64,000 nt of DNA from Colletotrichum lupini (taxonomy: Eukaryota; Ascomycota; Sordariomycetes; Glomerellales; Glomerellaceae): positions 248,001 through 312,000 of the forward strand of contig NC_064677.1 of the NCBI RefSeq assembly GCF_023278565.1, in the 5' to 3' direction. Shown here one piece after another: positions 20,704 through 32,503 of this stretch. A model generated the notes under the pieces. It ran no database searches. It was given only the letters and a program-made list of their open reading frames with translations, and was not told where the DNA came from. Both the position numbers and the translations under genes were made by a program. The number at the start of each line of letters is the position of its first letter. Position 1 is the first letter of the stretch.

Positions 20704-23534
20704 GGTTGTGGAATATGTGTTATAGTCAATTGGTGTTGATGCAGTGTAGTGATTCAGATCCTCGACTTGGCTTGAAAAAGTTCCCCATGTCGTCTTGCAG
20801 GGTCAAATTTTTGGGTTCGGCAGGTGGGGCCATCTTCTTATCGTTGGTGTACTTCCTCCGATAAGCCTGTTCTCACCGAGACGCCGAGCGACCCTCACCG
20901 AGTCTACCTTGGTCCCACATGTTACGCCGCAAGACCCACACAGCGGTCGAGCGCCGATGTTCACCGCATAGTGCAGCAAATTCGTCGCATTGATGCGGCA
21001 CTCACACCGAGGTGAAGGCGCCCTCCCCATCGACAATGTTTGAAAAGTCCACCTAGGCGAATCCTCAAGCAGTCGACATTGGTAAATGATCAACGTCGAA
21101 GCCGGCTGCAAGTCAGTATTATCCTGTAGACAACGGCCCAAAGAAGTCACAGAGTTCTTTTGGAAGCTTACGCAACTCATTCTCTGTCTGGAGAGCCGCT
21201 GACCAAATCATGTTATAAAAAATAATAAAAAAACAGCCGTGACCTAGCTGCCTATCCTCAGACACTATGGATGAAGCGGAAGGGCAAGACCACATCTACT
21301 CGGGCAAGTATTGCGGCATGTTGTCATCGTCGGCTTGACTTACCCTCCCAGAGATTTTTCGTACAACTTATTCGTAAAAGTCGGGGAGGTTCGAGCTTCT
21401 GACCTTACCATTTCGGGTCCCTGAAGCCGATAGAACACTGGGCACACCAATAGCAACATTGGATGACCCCATGTTTGTCGGCGACGCATGCCATCACCAT
21501 CTGAAGCCAATGTCACTGATTTACGCCAAACTTTTTGAACAAAAAAAAAGACACCAATCTTAAACACAGTTTCGTTTACCTAGCTTGGGCCCGCCCTTAC
21601 ACTGAATCTAGGTTCTTGTCAATTATAGCATGTTTTGTAACGATGGTTCTGTACATCATAGCCAATCAAATGCCCCTCTACGGAGTCGGAGAGCTTTAGC
21701 ATCCATTAGACAGAGCGGATCGGGTCAGTCTTAGGTCTCGCTTCCGTTCGACTCAAACTTTATGTTCGGCGAAACTCCTGCTATACATCACGTAGAGGGA
21801 AAGCTGTGCTTGCCGAATAGACCGCACTGACGCATCCCGCGCGCTTGCTGACTGGTCCTCCCATCGATCGCTTGTCATGGAAGGGCGTGATCGGTACGCA
21901 AGCCATGTTCTCATAGCCATACACCCCCTGGTCTCATCTGTACACAACAGTTCATGACGTTAAACTATGGGAATCCTTATCCACTATTGTATCAAGACCA
22001 CAAAGCCCTTGGAAAGTGCCCCGATCCTGAGATCCCACAGTACTTCGCCTGCTGGAAGCTTTGATATTCCAAAGAGTTGCGTCGACGATGGATCCAATCT
22101 CGGCAGGATATAACTGATGTCTATCCCTGTTTGGCATGCTCTGTACGCTGTCTCAATCAGCCTCGGGGCAAAGCTACCTGTGATGACCACCTCAGTCTAA
22201 ACATGAATATTTCCAGCCATGAGGCAGGTGGTTCACTCGTGACTATCTCGGATTTGGCTTGGTTCAAGGCCGCTTTGAGTGGAAAATAACAACGTGTCGT
22301 TTTTCTTGCAAGGTAGATTTGGGCACAGAGGGTCGACTTTCGTCGTCGACAACCATGCTAGAGCCAAGCCTTACAGAACTCGGCTCGAGGCGCCTGGGTT
22401 CTGCATATCGAACGAACCATCCTGAACTGAATGATGTAAATGCCTAGTAGCTTCAGGTCGGTGAATACCCCTGAAGTATGGATCTGATTCTAAGAAATGA
22501 AGACCCTTCTTCGATCCTTTGCGTTCAAGAGGCTTAGGTAGTATGTTGATCACATCAGGCAGGGCACATCAATCTTTATGCTTGCTTCTAATTCCTTCTT
22601 GTGAAATAGATTGAGGTGGTACCCGTGATTTCCTAAGACTACGAGAGGCTAAGGTATGAAATACGACGGCAAACCTCTCCGGTCTACAGTCGGCATGGCT
22701 TGCCGTGAGTGCATGACAGAGTTCTCCTGCCTGGCAACCAGCTTTGAGCTCGCGTAAGATTGGTGGAGCAATGCGTAAATGTCTGGAACTGTAGCATAAA
22801 TTGTCTGAGACTACGGAACTGCAGCCGAAGGAGGTCTACATGTACACACCCTAAGAGGTAAGTCTTCTACTCTGGGTAGCTTCCGCCTAGAGCAAAGAGG
22901 AACCCCTGTTCGCCCGCCCCCAAACACGTGCCGGCAGCGGACATCAGAGTGATAATGTCGCTAGAGGTAGGGCGGAACATTGTAGATCTCGGACTCATGA
23001 ATCACCCAGCCCGACCTTGGAAGTGATATTACAGTGGCTTAAGGTCTCTCACAGGACCGGATTAAAGATAACTAGACCGCCAATGGTGATGTAGTGATTC
23101 CGACAAAAATCTCCCTGACCAAAGGTCTCTCTCAGCCTGCCTGTCACTTGATACTTGCTGGTTGGATTCCGCCCCCCCACCCAGCGTGCTTTACTCCCTT
23201 CTTCATTCTTCATGAACATACTACTCGACTTCAGGATACCGCTGGAGACCATATCGTCGCAAAACTTTCGTTCATCTCATTTGGTCCAAGGCCCCGGCCA
23301 ATAACACAACAGATGCGTAGACACTTTGACTTTCTCCATCGGTAGGTGGGTGGCTAGCCTTTATTCTTTCTATCCGCCGTTTAACTTTAAGCTTTCGGGC
23401 TCTGCAAGAGTACAGGTCACAGACCTTCGGACTCACCACGTTACCGTCTAAACCATCTCAAAACGTAATGACTCCAAGAACAACCGTCGCTTCGACCTTC
23501 TGCAGACGCAAGCCCCAAACTCTGTCAGCTCTAT
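20704..23534. other. 2.8-kb intergenic region, no gene recognised
   Basis: Short frames on both strands have no family resemblance or splice-supported extension. I saw no tRNA-like B box and no repeat. It contains the RRP15 promoter on the left and the 3' flank of the sugar transporter on the right. Confidence 0.5.
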
Positions 23535-25258
23535 CTACACCTTGACGTTTTCATCCGAAACCGATGCCATCTTTCGATCAGCCTTCATCTGCTTCTGAAG
23601 CTCCCTGGCCCGTTTTACACCGAACCCGTGGCTGAACACCTCGCGAATATCCTCAAGCGTCATGTTCTTGACCTCGGGGTAGCAGAAATAGATCGAGACC
23701 CACCCGAGCACACAGATGGCTGCATAGAATCCAAACGTTCCAGAGGGTGTGGTGTTTTCCATCTGTGTCAAGAAGGTGGAGGCAACGATAATGTTGGAAC
23801 CCCAGCAGCTCATCGTCAGCATCATGGTGCCCATGGCGCGCACCTCCATCGGGAAGAACTCGCTGCTCAGCCAGGCTGTGTTGCCAATACCTGAGGAGTA
23901 GAATCCGACAAAGAACACCATGCTCACGAGAACGATGATGGCCGGCGGTCCAACTGTAGTCCCCTCTGCAAGGGATAGATCATGGTTGACGGGGATCCAT
24001 TTAAAGGCGATCGCGGCCACAACCAGGAATAGACCCATGAACTGCACTGTGCAGAGTAAAATCCTGCGACGACCGACTCGGTCTACGAGTAACAGGTTGA
24101 CAAGCGTAAAGATGAAGTTGGTGCCGGCAATGATAGTGCCAACTGCCACAGGGTTACTGAATCCAACAAGGGAGAAAATCTGGTTTGCTATTAATCTATA
24201 CTCTTTTCAAGGAATTAGGGACTTGGAAACTTGACTTACGGTCGGCGAGAAATACATGAGCGAGTTGAAACCGCTAAGCTGGCTAATGGCCATGAGTCCA
24301 CACGCCGCAATCAGGGCGCGGAGGTTCGCTGGAACAACATAGAGCTGCTTGAGCACCCACCATTGCGACTTTCCGGCGTTCATGTTCTTGGCCTCTTCGA
24401 CGTGGATGGTGATGTGACGGACTTTCATCCGGACTTGCTCGTCCGTTCCATTGGGGAAAATCTTTCGAATAACCTTCTCGGCCTCTTGTTCCTTGCCGTG
24501 GTAGATCAGCTGTCTTGGCGACTCTGGGCAGAAGGGCAGCATGCACGCCAGAATGATGGCTGGAATCGCGCCGCCGCCAACCATGTAACGCCACCCGCCT
24601 TGTACGTGCGCGAAGCCGGCACCGACGCCATAGCTGACTAGTTGGCCGCCCGTGATGCACATGTTGTCGAGACCAATCATACGACCGCGGTATTTGGCAG
24701 GGGACAGCTCGGCAATGTACCTGTTTTTCATGTTAGCGAGGGTTCATTACCATCGAATCTTGCGCCATTTGATATTATTGTGACATACATCGGAATGATC
24801 ATGGCTGCGGAGCCGACGCCAAACCCAACGACCAGACGACCGACGGTCATCAAGGCCAGCGAGTTGGCGGCAGCTTGAATGATAGCGCCGGCAGTGAACA
24901 GAAAGCTGCCGACGTAGATGGCAATCTTGCGCCCGAAGCGGTCTGCCGTGGCTCCCGCAAAGATGGCACCGATGAAGGCGCCACCGGAGGTGATAGACGT
25001 GATGAGCTCCTTTCCAGACGAGGAGAGGGTGTGCCCGAGATCATTGTCGATGTAAACCAACACGGCTGATATGATGCCGGTATCGTAGCCGAAGAGCATG
25101 CCGCCGATGGCCGCGGTGATGGACACTAGCCATGAGAACTTGCCCGTCTGGGTCTGTTCGATAGAGTCGAGCCCATCAAGGCTGACTTGAATCTCAGAGG
25201 AGCCGTCAGCTACGGTTTCCTTGTGCTGGGTCAATTCTTTGAAGTCTTTGGTTTCCAT
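23535..25258 (-). CDS. MFS sugar transporter, myo-inositol transporter type
   Basis: Plasma-membrane proton symporter of the sugar porter family. Three exons (24789-25258, 24240-24720, 23535-24179) with introns of 68 and 60 bp keep frame to give 531 residues. Sugar-porter signatures: GMLFGYDTGIISAVLVYI in helix 1, DRFGRK after helix 2, GRLVVGFGVG in helix 4, PESPRQL after helix 6, and DRVGRRR after helix 8. The KELITSITSGGAFIG stretch resembles fungal inositol transporters (ITR/Fst1-like) more than hexose carriers; the exact substrate is inference. The promoter (above 25258) carries two CTGGGG boxes 11 bases apart, candidate CreA sites. Confidence 0.9.
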
Positions 25259-25411
25259 AATGGCGGTTCGTTGCGTACAAGTGTCCGGGTCAAGGTATGA
25301 GTTTTTTGTGTTTGAATGGGGATGGCAAAAAGAGGCAATTATGACTACGAGAGAAGGAGGAAAGGTCCCAATTGGCTTGAGGGGCAGTACTCCGTAGAAT
25401 GCTGTGATAAT

Positions 25412-25428
25412 CTGGGGAAGACCTGGGG
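25412..25428. promoter_or_regulatory. paired CTGGGG boxes, candidate CreA/Cre1 sites
   Basis: CTGGGG at 25412-25417 and again at 25423-25428, about 155-170 bases upstream of the transporter start. Both match SYGGRG, the carbon-catabolite repressor consensus, and closely spaced pairs are the usual functional form. The consensus is short, so chance is possible. Confidence 0.4.
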
Positions 25429-25985
25429 TAGAGTGAAGTCTTTATATCAGCAGTCGGAGTGAGGACCTGAGGGCGTGCAGTGAAGCAATAGGATTGCCCC
25501 GAGTAAGGTGTTGGTTCATCAGTGGCGTCTTGCTAGACTTTGTCGACGGCACAATTAGCTGGTAAGAAAGTAGAAAGCTCTACGCGAGTTATCTTCAATG
25601 GCACCCTACTTCGCGCAGGTTGGCTGATCTCGAGGGAGATGGAAGGTCACGATACTGTGTGAACCAATCGTAGGTTGGCAAACACCGAGAAATACCTTAG
25701 TCCTTCATCCATGTCGGTAGAAGTGCCAAGCCAAGTCGAAGTCTAGACAAGCCCAGCCATTGAAGCTTCCCCCGGATTTTCCCCAGATTCGTGTAATGAA
25801 CAAGATAAGTCGTATCCCGCGGGACTCTTGTCCCAGCCCGGTATCCATCCGGAAGTTCAAACCAGCCTAGGGGTATGTGTAGAAACCTCCATCTCATCAC
25901 CATGAGGGCGAGTTAGTCTAGTGCCGGTGCCGTACAGCGCTGGTGGAGTTCTTAGCGGTGTATGCAGGGCGCGTGCGGGGGAAAG

Positions 25986-26016
25986 TTGCCTATCCAGTTT
26001 TAAATAGGCAAGTCGG
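25986..26016. promoter_or_regulatory. AATAGGCAAGTCGG motif with inverted TTGCCTAT partner
   Basis: TTGCCTAT (25986-25993) and ATAGGCAA (26004-26011) form an inverted repeat with a 10-base spacer; the right arm extends to GGCAAGTCGG. The same inverted repeat with the same spacer recurs upstream of the P450 at 31457-31484. It lies about 0.8 kb upstream of the first recognisable exon of the regulator and 0.7 kb upstream of the divergent transporter. Confidence 0.5.
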
Positions 26017-26810
26017 TCTTATTTCGCTCGCGTTTCCTATTTGACCTGCTTTCATCCATGTCCACTTCCTCGTCTCCCATGTCTCCCGCCTACCGCCAAA
26101 ACCCAACGACTTTCCCGCTTTGGCCGGGTTGCCTAAATCCAATGTCAGTAGGCCATTGTTGCAAGTTGCCAACCTGGAAAGCAGCCGTTGTAGCAGTACT
26201 CGTCAGTCGCCGTTCTACGTTTCTCGTCCCCCCCGGCGCCCCGCCACCAACTCACCACTCTCACACAATATCGTTTTGAGTCTTTCTCCCCCCTATGAAC
26301 CGTCAAATCAAGGCCCAGGAAATCTCTGCCCACCGGCTGGTTTTGTTGTATGCCACTGTCTGCGCGGAAACTACACGTATCAGCGCACATAATCGACGCT
26401 GGACAAGTCCAGTGCGCGGCGGGTCCAGAATATGAACCGAGTACAGACCCGGACGAATCCGTGTAACGTCAGTATTCTTTCCAATTCTGTCACTTCCCTC
26501 AACCCCGTCGCGTCCCCTCGTCTGTCTTAGGGCCGGCGAACATGTCCATGTCTGCGTGGCGTAGGATCACAGTTTTTACCCGATGGAGCCATCTGCGGTT
26601 TGTGATGCCACCAGGAACAGTTTTGTTGACACGCGTGCTGTTGTAGATCTGCAGGTTAAGGTAAGTTTCGATTCCGAAAGTTGTGTATTCCGGCGACATG
26701 GACCTGGCAAGACTCATGGTTCACGATTGTTCCCGCACGCCTTCCAAACCCGGTCTTTCTCAGCTATCATGAATGCCTATCCTAACAACATGCTTGGTTC
26801 TCCACGCTAG

Positions 26811-29124
26811 ACACCTCAAATGTAAGCGACCCGATTATCCATTCTGCGGCTCTTTTACCTCCCGTCGGTATCTGTACCCTCCCACCGGGAATTTGTCTGT
26901 GGCTGAGGCCCTTTGGCGCCGTATCTCAAACTCGGCGAATATTTCCTTGATTGCGGTCCATGCTTGTCACTAACCGAGACCACGTGCAGGTGATTCAAGT
27001 CGATCAACGTGTTCCAATTGTCGAAAGTCTGGAGTCGAATGTACCCGTGGATATAGTGTACGCTTTAGGCACACACTGAACCCTAGGTTCGTGGATCCAA
27101 GTTCAGTGATCATACCTCAGCCGAGCCCCTCCAGCTGACTTGAATCCTGGTTCTGCGATTAGTGTCCAGCCAGAGAGAGGAACTGGGGCTGCCAAAAGCG
27201 AGTACAGCTTCTCGGAACAGCAAACTTGGGTACGAACAACGAACCGCTCTTTCAGCTTTGTTGACGAGACCGAAGATGTGGTCAACATCCATGCTGTTGT
27301 CACCGGGGAGCCCGGGGCCGACGACGGCAGCGAGAACACCTACTTAGGGACTCCACATAGACATGAAAGTCCACAGGACTACCTTGCTTTACTATCTGCT
27401 GCTTCTTCTCCAGTTCCAGATTTGCTGTCTCACTCTCGAAGCTCAGGAATAAAATCGCACGCCTCACATGATGCCCTCTACGGCCGGGATGGCATCAGGA
27501 AGCAACGAAGACACTTGCGACCCAGTCCAAACACGAGCTCTGCAACACAAGATGCCAGACAAAATCCAGCCAAAGAGTTCCATCATCACGACGACACGTC
27601 TGCATCGAGCGGTCATACTGGAGCCTCGATACAATGGGATCTACTTCACCTTGGAGAAGATTTGACACTCGATTTTCCAAACATCCAACACATCTTTGAA
27701 GCGATAGATCCCCAACTAGAAGACAAATCCACCGGCAACGACAGAACCTACGTCGAAACACCACTATGGCCCCTTCAAGACCGTCAGGAAGCCTTCCTCT
27801 ACAGATACTTCGTCGACAACCTCGCACCTCTCTTCGACATGTGCGACAACGATAGACACTTTGCCAAGGTGGTGCCGAAGAGAGCAGTCTACTGCCCGAC
27901 ACTACTGAACGCGATGTTTTCAGCTTCCGCAAAACGTCTTAGTCGAACAATTGGCGTTGATGGAGTCATTGCCGACCGATACCATCAAATATGCCTTCGC
28001 TCGTTGATCCCGGCGCTCTCGTCCTCTACGGCCGTCGTCGACGACAACCTTCTGGCTGCTGTTGTAATCCTGCGCTTCACGGAAGAAGTCGATATCGGTT
28101 CCATGACCCTCGAGTCCCATCTGATGGGTACTAGAATCCTGCTGGCCGCCCAAGAAAACGCCGCCGATTTTAGCGGTCTGCGACTTTCTGCATTCTGGCT
28201 CGCCCTGAGGCAAGAGATATATATGGCCTTCGTTCACACACGCCCAGTCTATCACAGCTTCTTCCCCAGCATCAAACGGATACAGGAACGCGGTAACAGC
28301 GACGAGAATGCCGTGGATTGCCATTATGCCAACAAAGCCGTAAGCATTTGTGCAATGTGTCTAAGCTACTGTTACGGCCAGGAAGACAACCATGTAAGGA
28401 GTTACGCGCAATTGAAAGAGGACCTTGATGTATGGTGGAAAGAGAAGCCATGGTACTTCGACGCCATGTGGGCAAACCCAGAACCTGGTTTTCTGCTGGA
28501 AGAACAGTACATCACCGATGCCGCTGTCGCTGGGTTACAGCACTATCACCTGGCGCGGATGCTCTTGATCGCCCACAACCCTAAGGTTGCGAGGCTTGGT
28601 ACGGCTTTCCGGGCAATGGAGGAAGAACTCAAACAGACCGTTCGTGTGATATGTGGCCTTGCAGTGGTAAGCTTGCGGTTCATCGACACCATCGATTTAG
28701 GGGAAGTTGCCTGCTAATTGCCTGCTGCTCCGTAAACAGGCGAACGAGAGAACACCTCCAGCATACGTGTAAGTGCCATCAAGTGGCAAGCAAACCCCCT
28801 CCTCAAACATCTTTTGACCGACGCGATACAATAGGAACGCATGCATAGCAATCACCATGGCGGGCGATCGTTTTACAGATCGGAAAGAACAAGAGGAGTT
28901 GTACAAGATCCTTGTCAAGACTGACAGGCGGTTGGGGTGGCCGACTCATGCAGCGTAAGTAGACCCTCGCGCCAGCCCTTTGGCCACTGCAACACAACAC
29001 ACTAACAGCGAGCAGACAGTCTCAGATCAGAGAGGCTTGGGGCTGGGAAGACTCCCCATCACCCCCTGCGATGCCTATTGCGGCCATGTTAAACGCCCGC
29101 GCACGAGCTGGGACGGCCGATTGA
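26811..29124 (+). CDS. Zn2Cys6 transcription factor with Fungal_trans_2 domain (N-terminus unresolved)
   Basis: Nuclear regulator. Exons with consistent phase: 26811-26821, 26990-27086, 27163-28666, 28740-28768, 28835-28954 and 29016-29124, separated by introns of 168, 76, 73, 66 and 61 bp. Joining the first two gives RHLKC-DSSRST-C-SN-C-RKSGVE-C, the last four cysteines of a Zn2Cys6 cluster with correct spacing (6, 2, 6). The exon with the first CxxC could not be located, so the start codon is unknown. The long exon carries the Fungal_trans_2 (PF11951) body: RQEAFLYRYFVDNLAPLFD, a LLNAMFSASAKRLSR helix and LRFTEEVD. The last exons give ANERTPPAYVNACIAI and REAWGWED, the typical C-terminus. 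The donor at 27087 (GTTCGT) is the weakest. It ends 215 bp from the 3' end of the convergent P450. Confidence 0.82.
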
Positions 29125-29339
29125 CCAGAGTCAACCAGCGAGCAAAGCAAGCTCTAGCGTTCTGTACAAACCTGTTAGTTGATAACGACTCGCACTTGCT
29201 CAGCCCTTGCAACTACTTCACTTACTTGCGTAAGGGGTCGAGAGACAATTTACTTGGCATTGTCTATCAGATGACCACACTCTTTGCAAGCCTTGCTCCG
29301 TCTACCTAAGTACGTGTTTACATTGGTGACTACATGTGA

Positions 29340-30905
29340 TTATTCTTCCTGCTTCGACTCCCTGCGCCAAACCTTCAAAGGCATCAGACTCGGCATCAGG
29401 TTCATGGCCTCCCGCCTCTCCGGTTCCCACGCGGGGAAGGGCAAGGCGAAGTTGTATCTATGCAAGACACTCGCCAACAAAACCGTCTGCTCCAGATAAC
29501 TGATATTCCGTCCGATGCATCCTCGTGCGCCGGCACTGAAACTGACAAAGTACGGTTGCAGTTCCTTGCCCTTGTCACCGAGCCAGCGCTCCGGGATGTA
29601 GGACTCGGGTTCCGGGAAGATCTTGGGATCTCTGTGGACGATGTAAGCCGAGATGGAAACCGTCGTATCTCCAGGGATGAAATCTCCAAGAACATACGCC
29701 CCCTCAGGCGGCGTTCGTCGCGGAAGACCAAAGGTCGTTGGCGGCACTATCCGGAGGGACTCGTCGAGACACGCCCTGAGGTACGGCAAGTGCTTGACCT
29801 TGTCGTAGGGCGCAACCACCTCTTCAGGGTCCAGAACGGCATCAATTTCCTCGCGCAACTTTTCCATGCATCTGGGATTCTTCAATAGCCAGTACATGAC
29901 GTTGTTCATGGCGATAGCTGTTGTGTCTGAGCCGGCATTCATCATGATGGACACCTCTGCGACAATCTCGCCCCAGTCGAGCCCATTAGGGGTTCCGTTT
30001 TTATCTTCCATCAAAGCCTGGAAGAAATCTTCCAACTTTTCACCAGCCTGGTAGCGTTTCAGTCGTTGGGTTGCGCGGTGGTAGACGATGCCATCCCATC
30101 CCTTGTTCAGGTTCCACCATCGACGAAAAGTTGGCGAGATCAGAGACGTCAGACGATGATTGAACTTGTACCAATCACCAGCCCAAACGGTGATGGACTG
30201 GGCGACGGCAGTGGAATGCAGGCAGGCTCTGTAATTCACCTCGTGAATGGATCCGTCCATGCGCTCGGCGCGCACGAGATCATGACCCTGGTCTAGAAAT
30301 CCCAGTTTCTCAGACAGACCTATATCAGCGATAGCGTCGAGAGTGAAGTAGTTCGTCCACGCTCGGTAATCGAAAGTAAGATCGGCCGCGTCTGGACGAA
30401 GGACCCCCTTCAGAGGCTGGGTACAGGCCTTGTCGCAACCGACGATGAAGCGTTCAGTCTTGTCAGCCACTTTGTGTTCCCAGTTCTCGAGGTTCTTCAA
30501 TGCGTATGCCGCCGACAGAACCTTGCGTTTCCGGGCGTGGTCTGCCTTATCGACTACGTCGGCTAGGTGGAAGTGAGTACCAGCCAACGTCTCGTAGAAC
30601 TCGCCCTTGAGACACTTGGTTCCGTGCCCGTAGATGTCCTTGATTGCATCAACGGTACCGTACGAAAGCGAGTTGGGCCCAGTCCGAAGCACCGGATGTT
30701 TCTTGTGCTTCTCATAGAGAGTCTTGGATCGGAAGCCGAGTGCAGCTTCGCGCATGAAAACTAGATTGGTCACGCCGGCTAAGGGCTTGAAAGCCGGAAA
30801 TCGACGAAGTCTTTTGGGGTCTCGGAAGTATTCGATCAAGGGATAGACGATGAAGTAGAATAAGACGCTCAGCAAAGCTGCCAAGGGAAGTACAATTGCG
30901 TACAT
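29340..30905 (-). CDS. cytochrome P450 monooxygenase
   Basis: Microsomal heme-thiolate monooxygenase, 521 residues, no introns. N-terminal membrane anchor at about 4-26, then the FRDPKRLRRFP linker. Diagnostic motifs: I-helix AGSDTT (324-329), K-helix ESLR (382-385), PERW (438-441) and the heme loop FSAGARGCIG (456-465) with Cys463 as the iron ligand. The N-terminal layout and the DESLR..PPTTFGLPR block recall fungal P450s annotated as benzoate 4-monooxygenase-like, but substrate cannot be read from sequence. The neighbouring convergent Zn2Cys6 regulator and a shared upstream motif suggest co-regulation. Confidence 0.95.
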   Translation of the reverse strand: MYAIVLPLAALLSVLFYFIVYPLIEYFRDPKRLRRFPAFKPLAGVTNLVFMREAALGFRSKTLYEKHKKHPVLRTGPNSLSYGTVDAIKDIYGHGTKCLKGEFYETLAGTHFHLADVVDKADHARKRKVLSAAYALKNLENWEHKVADKTERFIVGCDKACTQPLKGVLRPDAADLTFDYRAWTNYFTLDAIADIGLSEKLGFLDQGHDLVRAERMDGSIHEVNYRACLHSTAVAQSITVWAGDWYKFNHRLTSLISPTFRRWWNLNKGWDGIVYHRATQRLKRYQAGEKLEDFFQALMEDKNGTPNGLDWGEIVAEVSIMMNAGSDTTAIAMNNVMYWLLKNPRCMEKLREEIDAVLDPEEVVAPYDKVKHLPYLRACLDESLRIVPPTTFGLPRRTPPEGAYVLGDFIPGDTTVSISAYIVHRDPKIFPEPESYIPERWLGDKGKELQPYFVSFSAGARGCIGRNISYLEQTVLLASVLHRYNFALPFPAWEPERREAMNLMPSLMPLKVWRRESKQEE

Positions 30906-31195
30906 GGTGAGGTCCTATCTCAGCTGGCTTGGAAGGCTTGTTTGCAGAGGTCTGGTGTAAGGAGTTTGATACTTCGATTCCGACGCTAGCTAGCACATCA
31001 GCACGGCATCTCACTTGTGATAGCGAGCTTTGAAATACTCATTCTGTCCGGTGCAATCAGCTGACTTCAAGATCAAACACAAACGCAACGGGATATGTAT
31101 CCCGCGGAGTGCCAGCTTTGGAGACATCACAACAGTCATTCTCATGCTCTTCAGGCGCCTCCAGTGCAGGCGGACAAAAGCAAGAGGACGACAAA

Positions 31196-31508
31196 TTGCC
31201 TATTTCGTCACCCAAGGGGACCCTGTCAGACCAAATTGGCGTCTTCTGATGGGTCCAGATCAATGCCCACGGCACATGGCGACGTTGACCATCTCTAGTC
31301 TCACGCACTCCCCGCATGCCAAGATCGAGTTGGTCGGACCCAACTTTCCTATCCAAGACGTCTCGAATTGGAAGTTGCCTATTTGGAGATTACCCCACGT
31401 TCAGGCGTGGCGTTTGTTCAGGAAAGGAAACTTGTCAGCCGCAGTAGATCGCGCGACTTGCCTATTTGACTTCAGATAGGCAAGCTAATTCCAACCTAGG
31501 CAAGTCGG
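31196..31508. promoter_or_regulatory. cluster of AATAGGCAA motifs upstream of the P450
   Basis: TTGCCTATTT at 31197-31206 and again at 31374-31383, a perfect 9-bp inverted repeat CTTGCCTAT (31457-31465) / ATAGGCAAG (31476-31484) with a 10-base spacer, and CCTAGGCAAGTCGG at 31495-31508. They lie 290-600 bases upstream of the P450 start. GGCAAGTCGG is shared with the site at 26007-26016. Candidate binding sites for the adjacent Zn2Cys6 regulator (inference). Confidence 0.5.
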
Positions 31509-31676
31509 CAGTCATGCATCGCGCCGCGTGTTTCCAAACTCGATGTCCCGCCCACATGGATAGTTACACAAGCGCCGGGAAGGTTTGGATGAAAGCTCGA
31601 CGACAACTTACCTTGAAGACCTCGATTCTTAACTCCTAAGTACAGGTACTTGATGACGGGAGGTAGCTTGTTTTCA

Positions 31677-31690
31677 CCCCCCCCCCCCCC
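31677..31690 (+). repeat. poly-C tract (14 C)
   Basis: Uninterrupted run of C, prone to length error in sequencing and to polymorphism. Confidence 0.9.
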
Positions 31691-31977
31691 TTGGATGTCC
31701 AACTAGCCACTTGCAATCGAAGAGCTCTTTACGTTTTGCTATCAGCTCAGATACGCCAACTGGAGAAGACAAATCCAATAAAGTCCTTTACGAGCCCATC
31801 GACACCCACGCGTTACTGGCCTTTTCTCATTCGCTATCAGATCACTCTACTGAAAAGCCACAATTGATTTCTTTTCGAAAAGACTTGTCACCCGTTGGAG
31901 TGGCATTGGCCTAATCCTTGTCGTTTTATTGCACCTGAATAGCGGGATGCTGACCCATCGAGTGCCTTTCTAAAACG

Positions 31978-32005
31978 GGCCTTTCCACTCAGGCCTTTCC
32001 ACTCA
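31978..32005 (+). repeat. 14-bp direct duplication ggcctttccactca
   Basis: Two adjacent perfect copies (31978-31991 and 31992-32005). Confidence 0.9.
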
Positions 32006-32503
32006 GTTCAGGTTTGATGTAGTCACGATTTCCGACACAAGATCCTACTTCAGGACCTTTCGCCGACTTTTGTAGTTTTGTCTCACCAGCTTGAGTACCG
32101 GTCAGTGATGATCTGCCTCCCCTAACCTAAGATATGATCCCCAACTCTTCTATACTGAGTGATAGTCATCTCCGATCAAGATAGTCTTCATCTTTCTCAT
32201 CATGAAGTCGAGCTTCTAAACTTATTCCCATCACCATTCGTCGTGTCAGGGTTGCCGAAAGTCATATTGACGAGACCTCCAACTTCCTAGAGGAACGATT
32301 GTTCCAATTCAACACATGATACTTATCCGCTACATTCTTATAGGTACCTTGATTATTCTAGTCATTGCCAATTCCCGGAACACCCTCACTTAGAGAGTGT
32401 TACGAACTTAGCAAAACGATATGACTACAACTCCTCCACAACACTGATCTGCCGTTTGTTTCCTCTTTCCCCAATTATCCCAGCCTTGATGGTTGTGAGT
32501 ACT

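Larger units (their letters stand above)
25259..26810. other. region between sugar transporter and Zn2Cys6 regulator
   Basis: Holds the transporter promoter and, probably between 26.4 and 26.8 kb, the unidentified first exon of the regulator. A GTAAGT donor at 26661 and a tcctaac branch site with an acceptor at 26809-26810 suggest an intron there. A palindromic TTGCCTAT/ATAGGCAA motif lies at 25986-26016. Confidence 0.5.
30906..32503. other. intergenic, P450 promoter and 3' flank of the CFEM receptor
   Basis: Apart from the motif cluster, a C14 tract and a 14-bp duplication, I see nothing. Short frames show no resemblance to known proteins. Confidence 0.5.

Noticed and set aside
20704..23534. 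tRNA or other structured RNA genes in the longer gaps
   Set aside because: By-eye search for GGTTCGAnTCC-type B boxes on both strands found only matches in coding sequence or LTRs.
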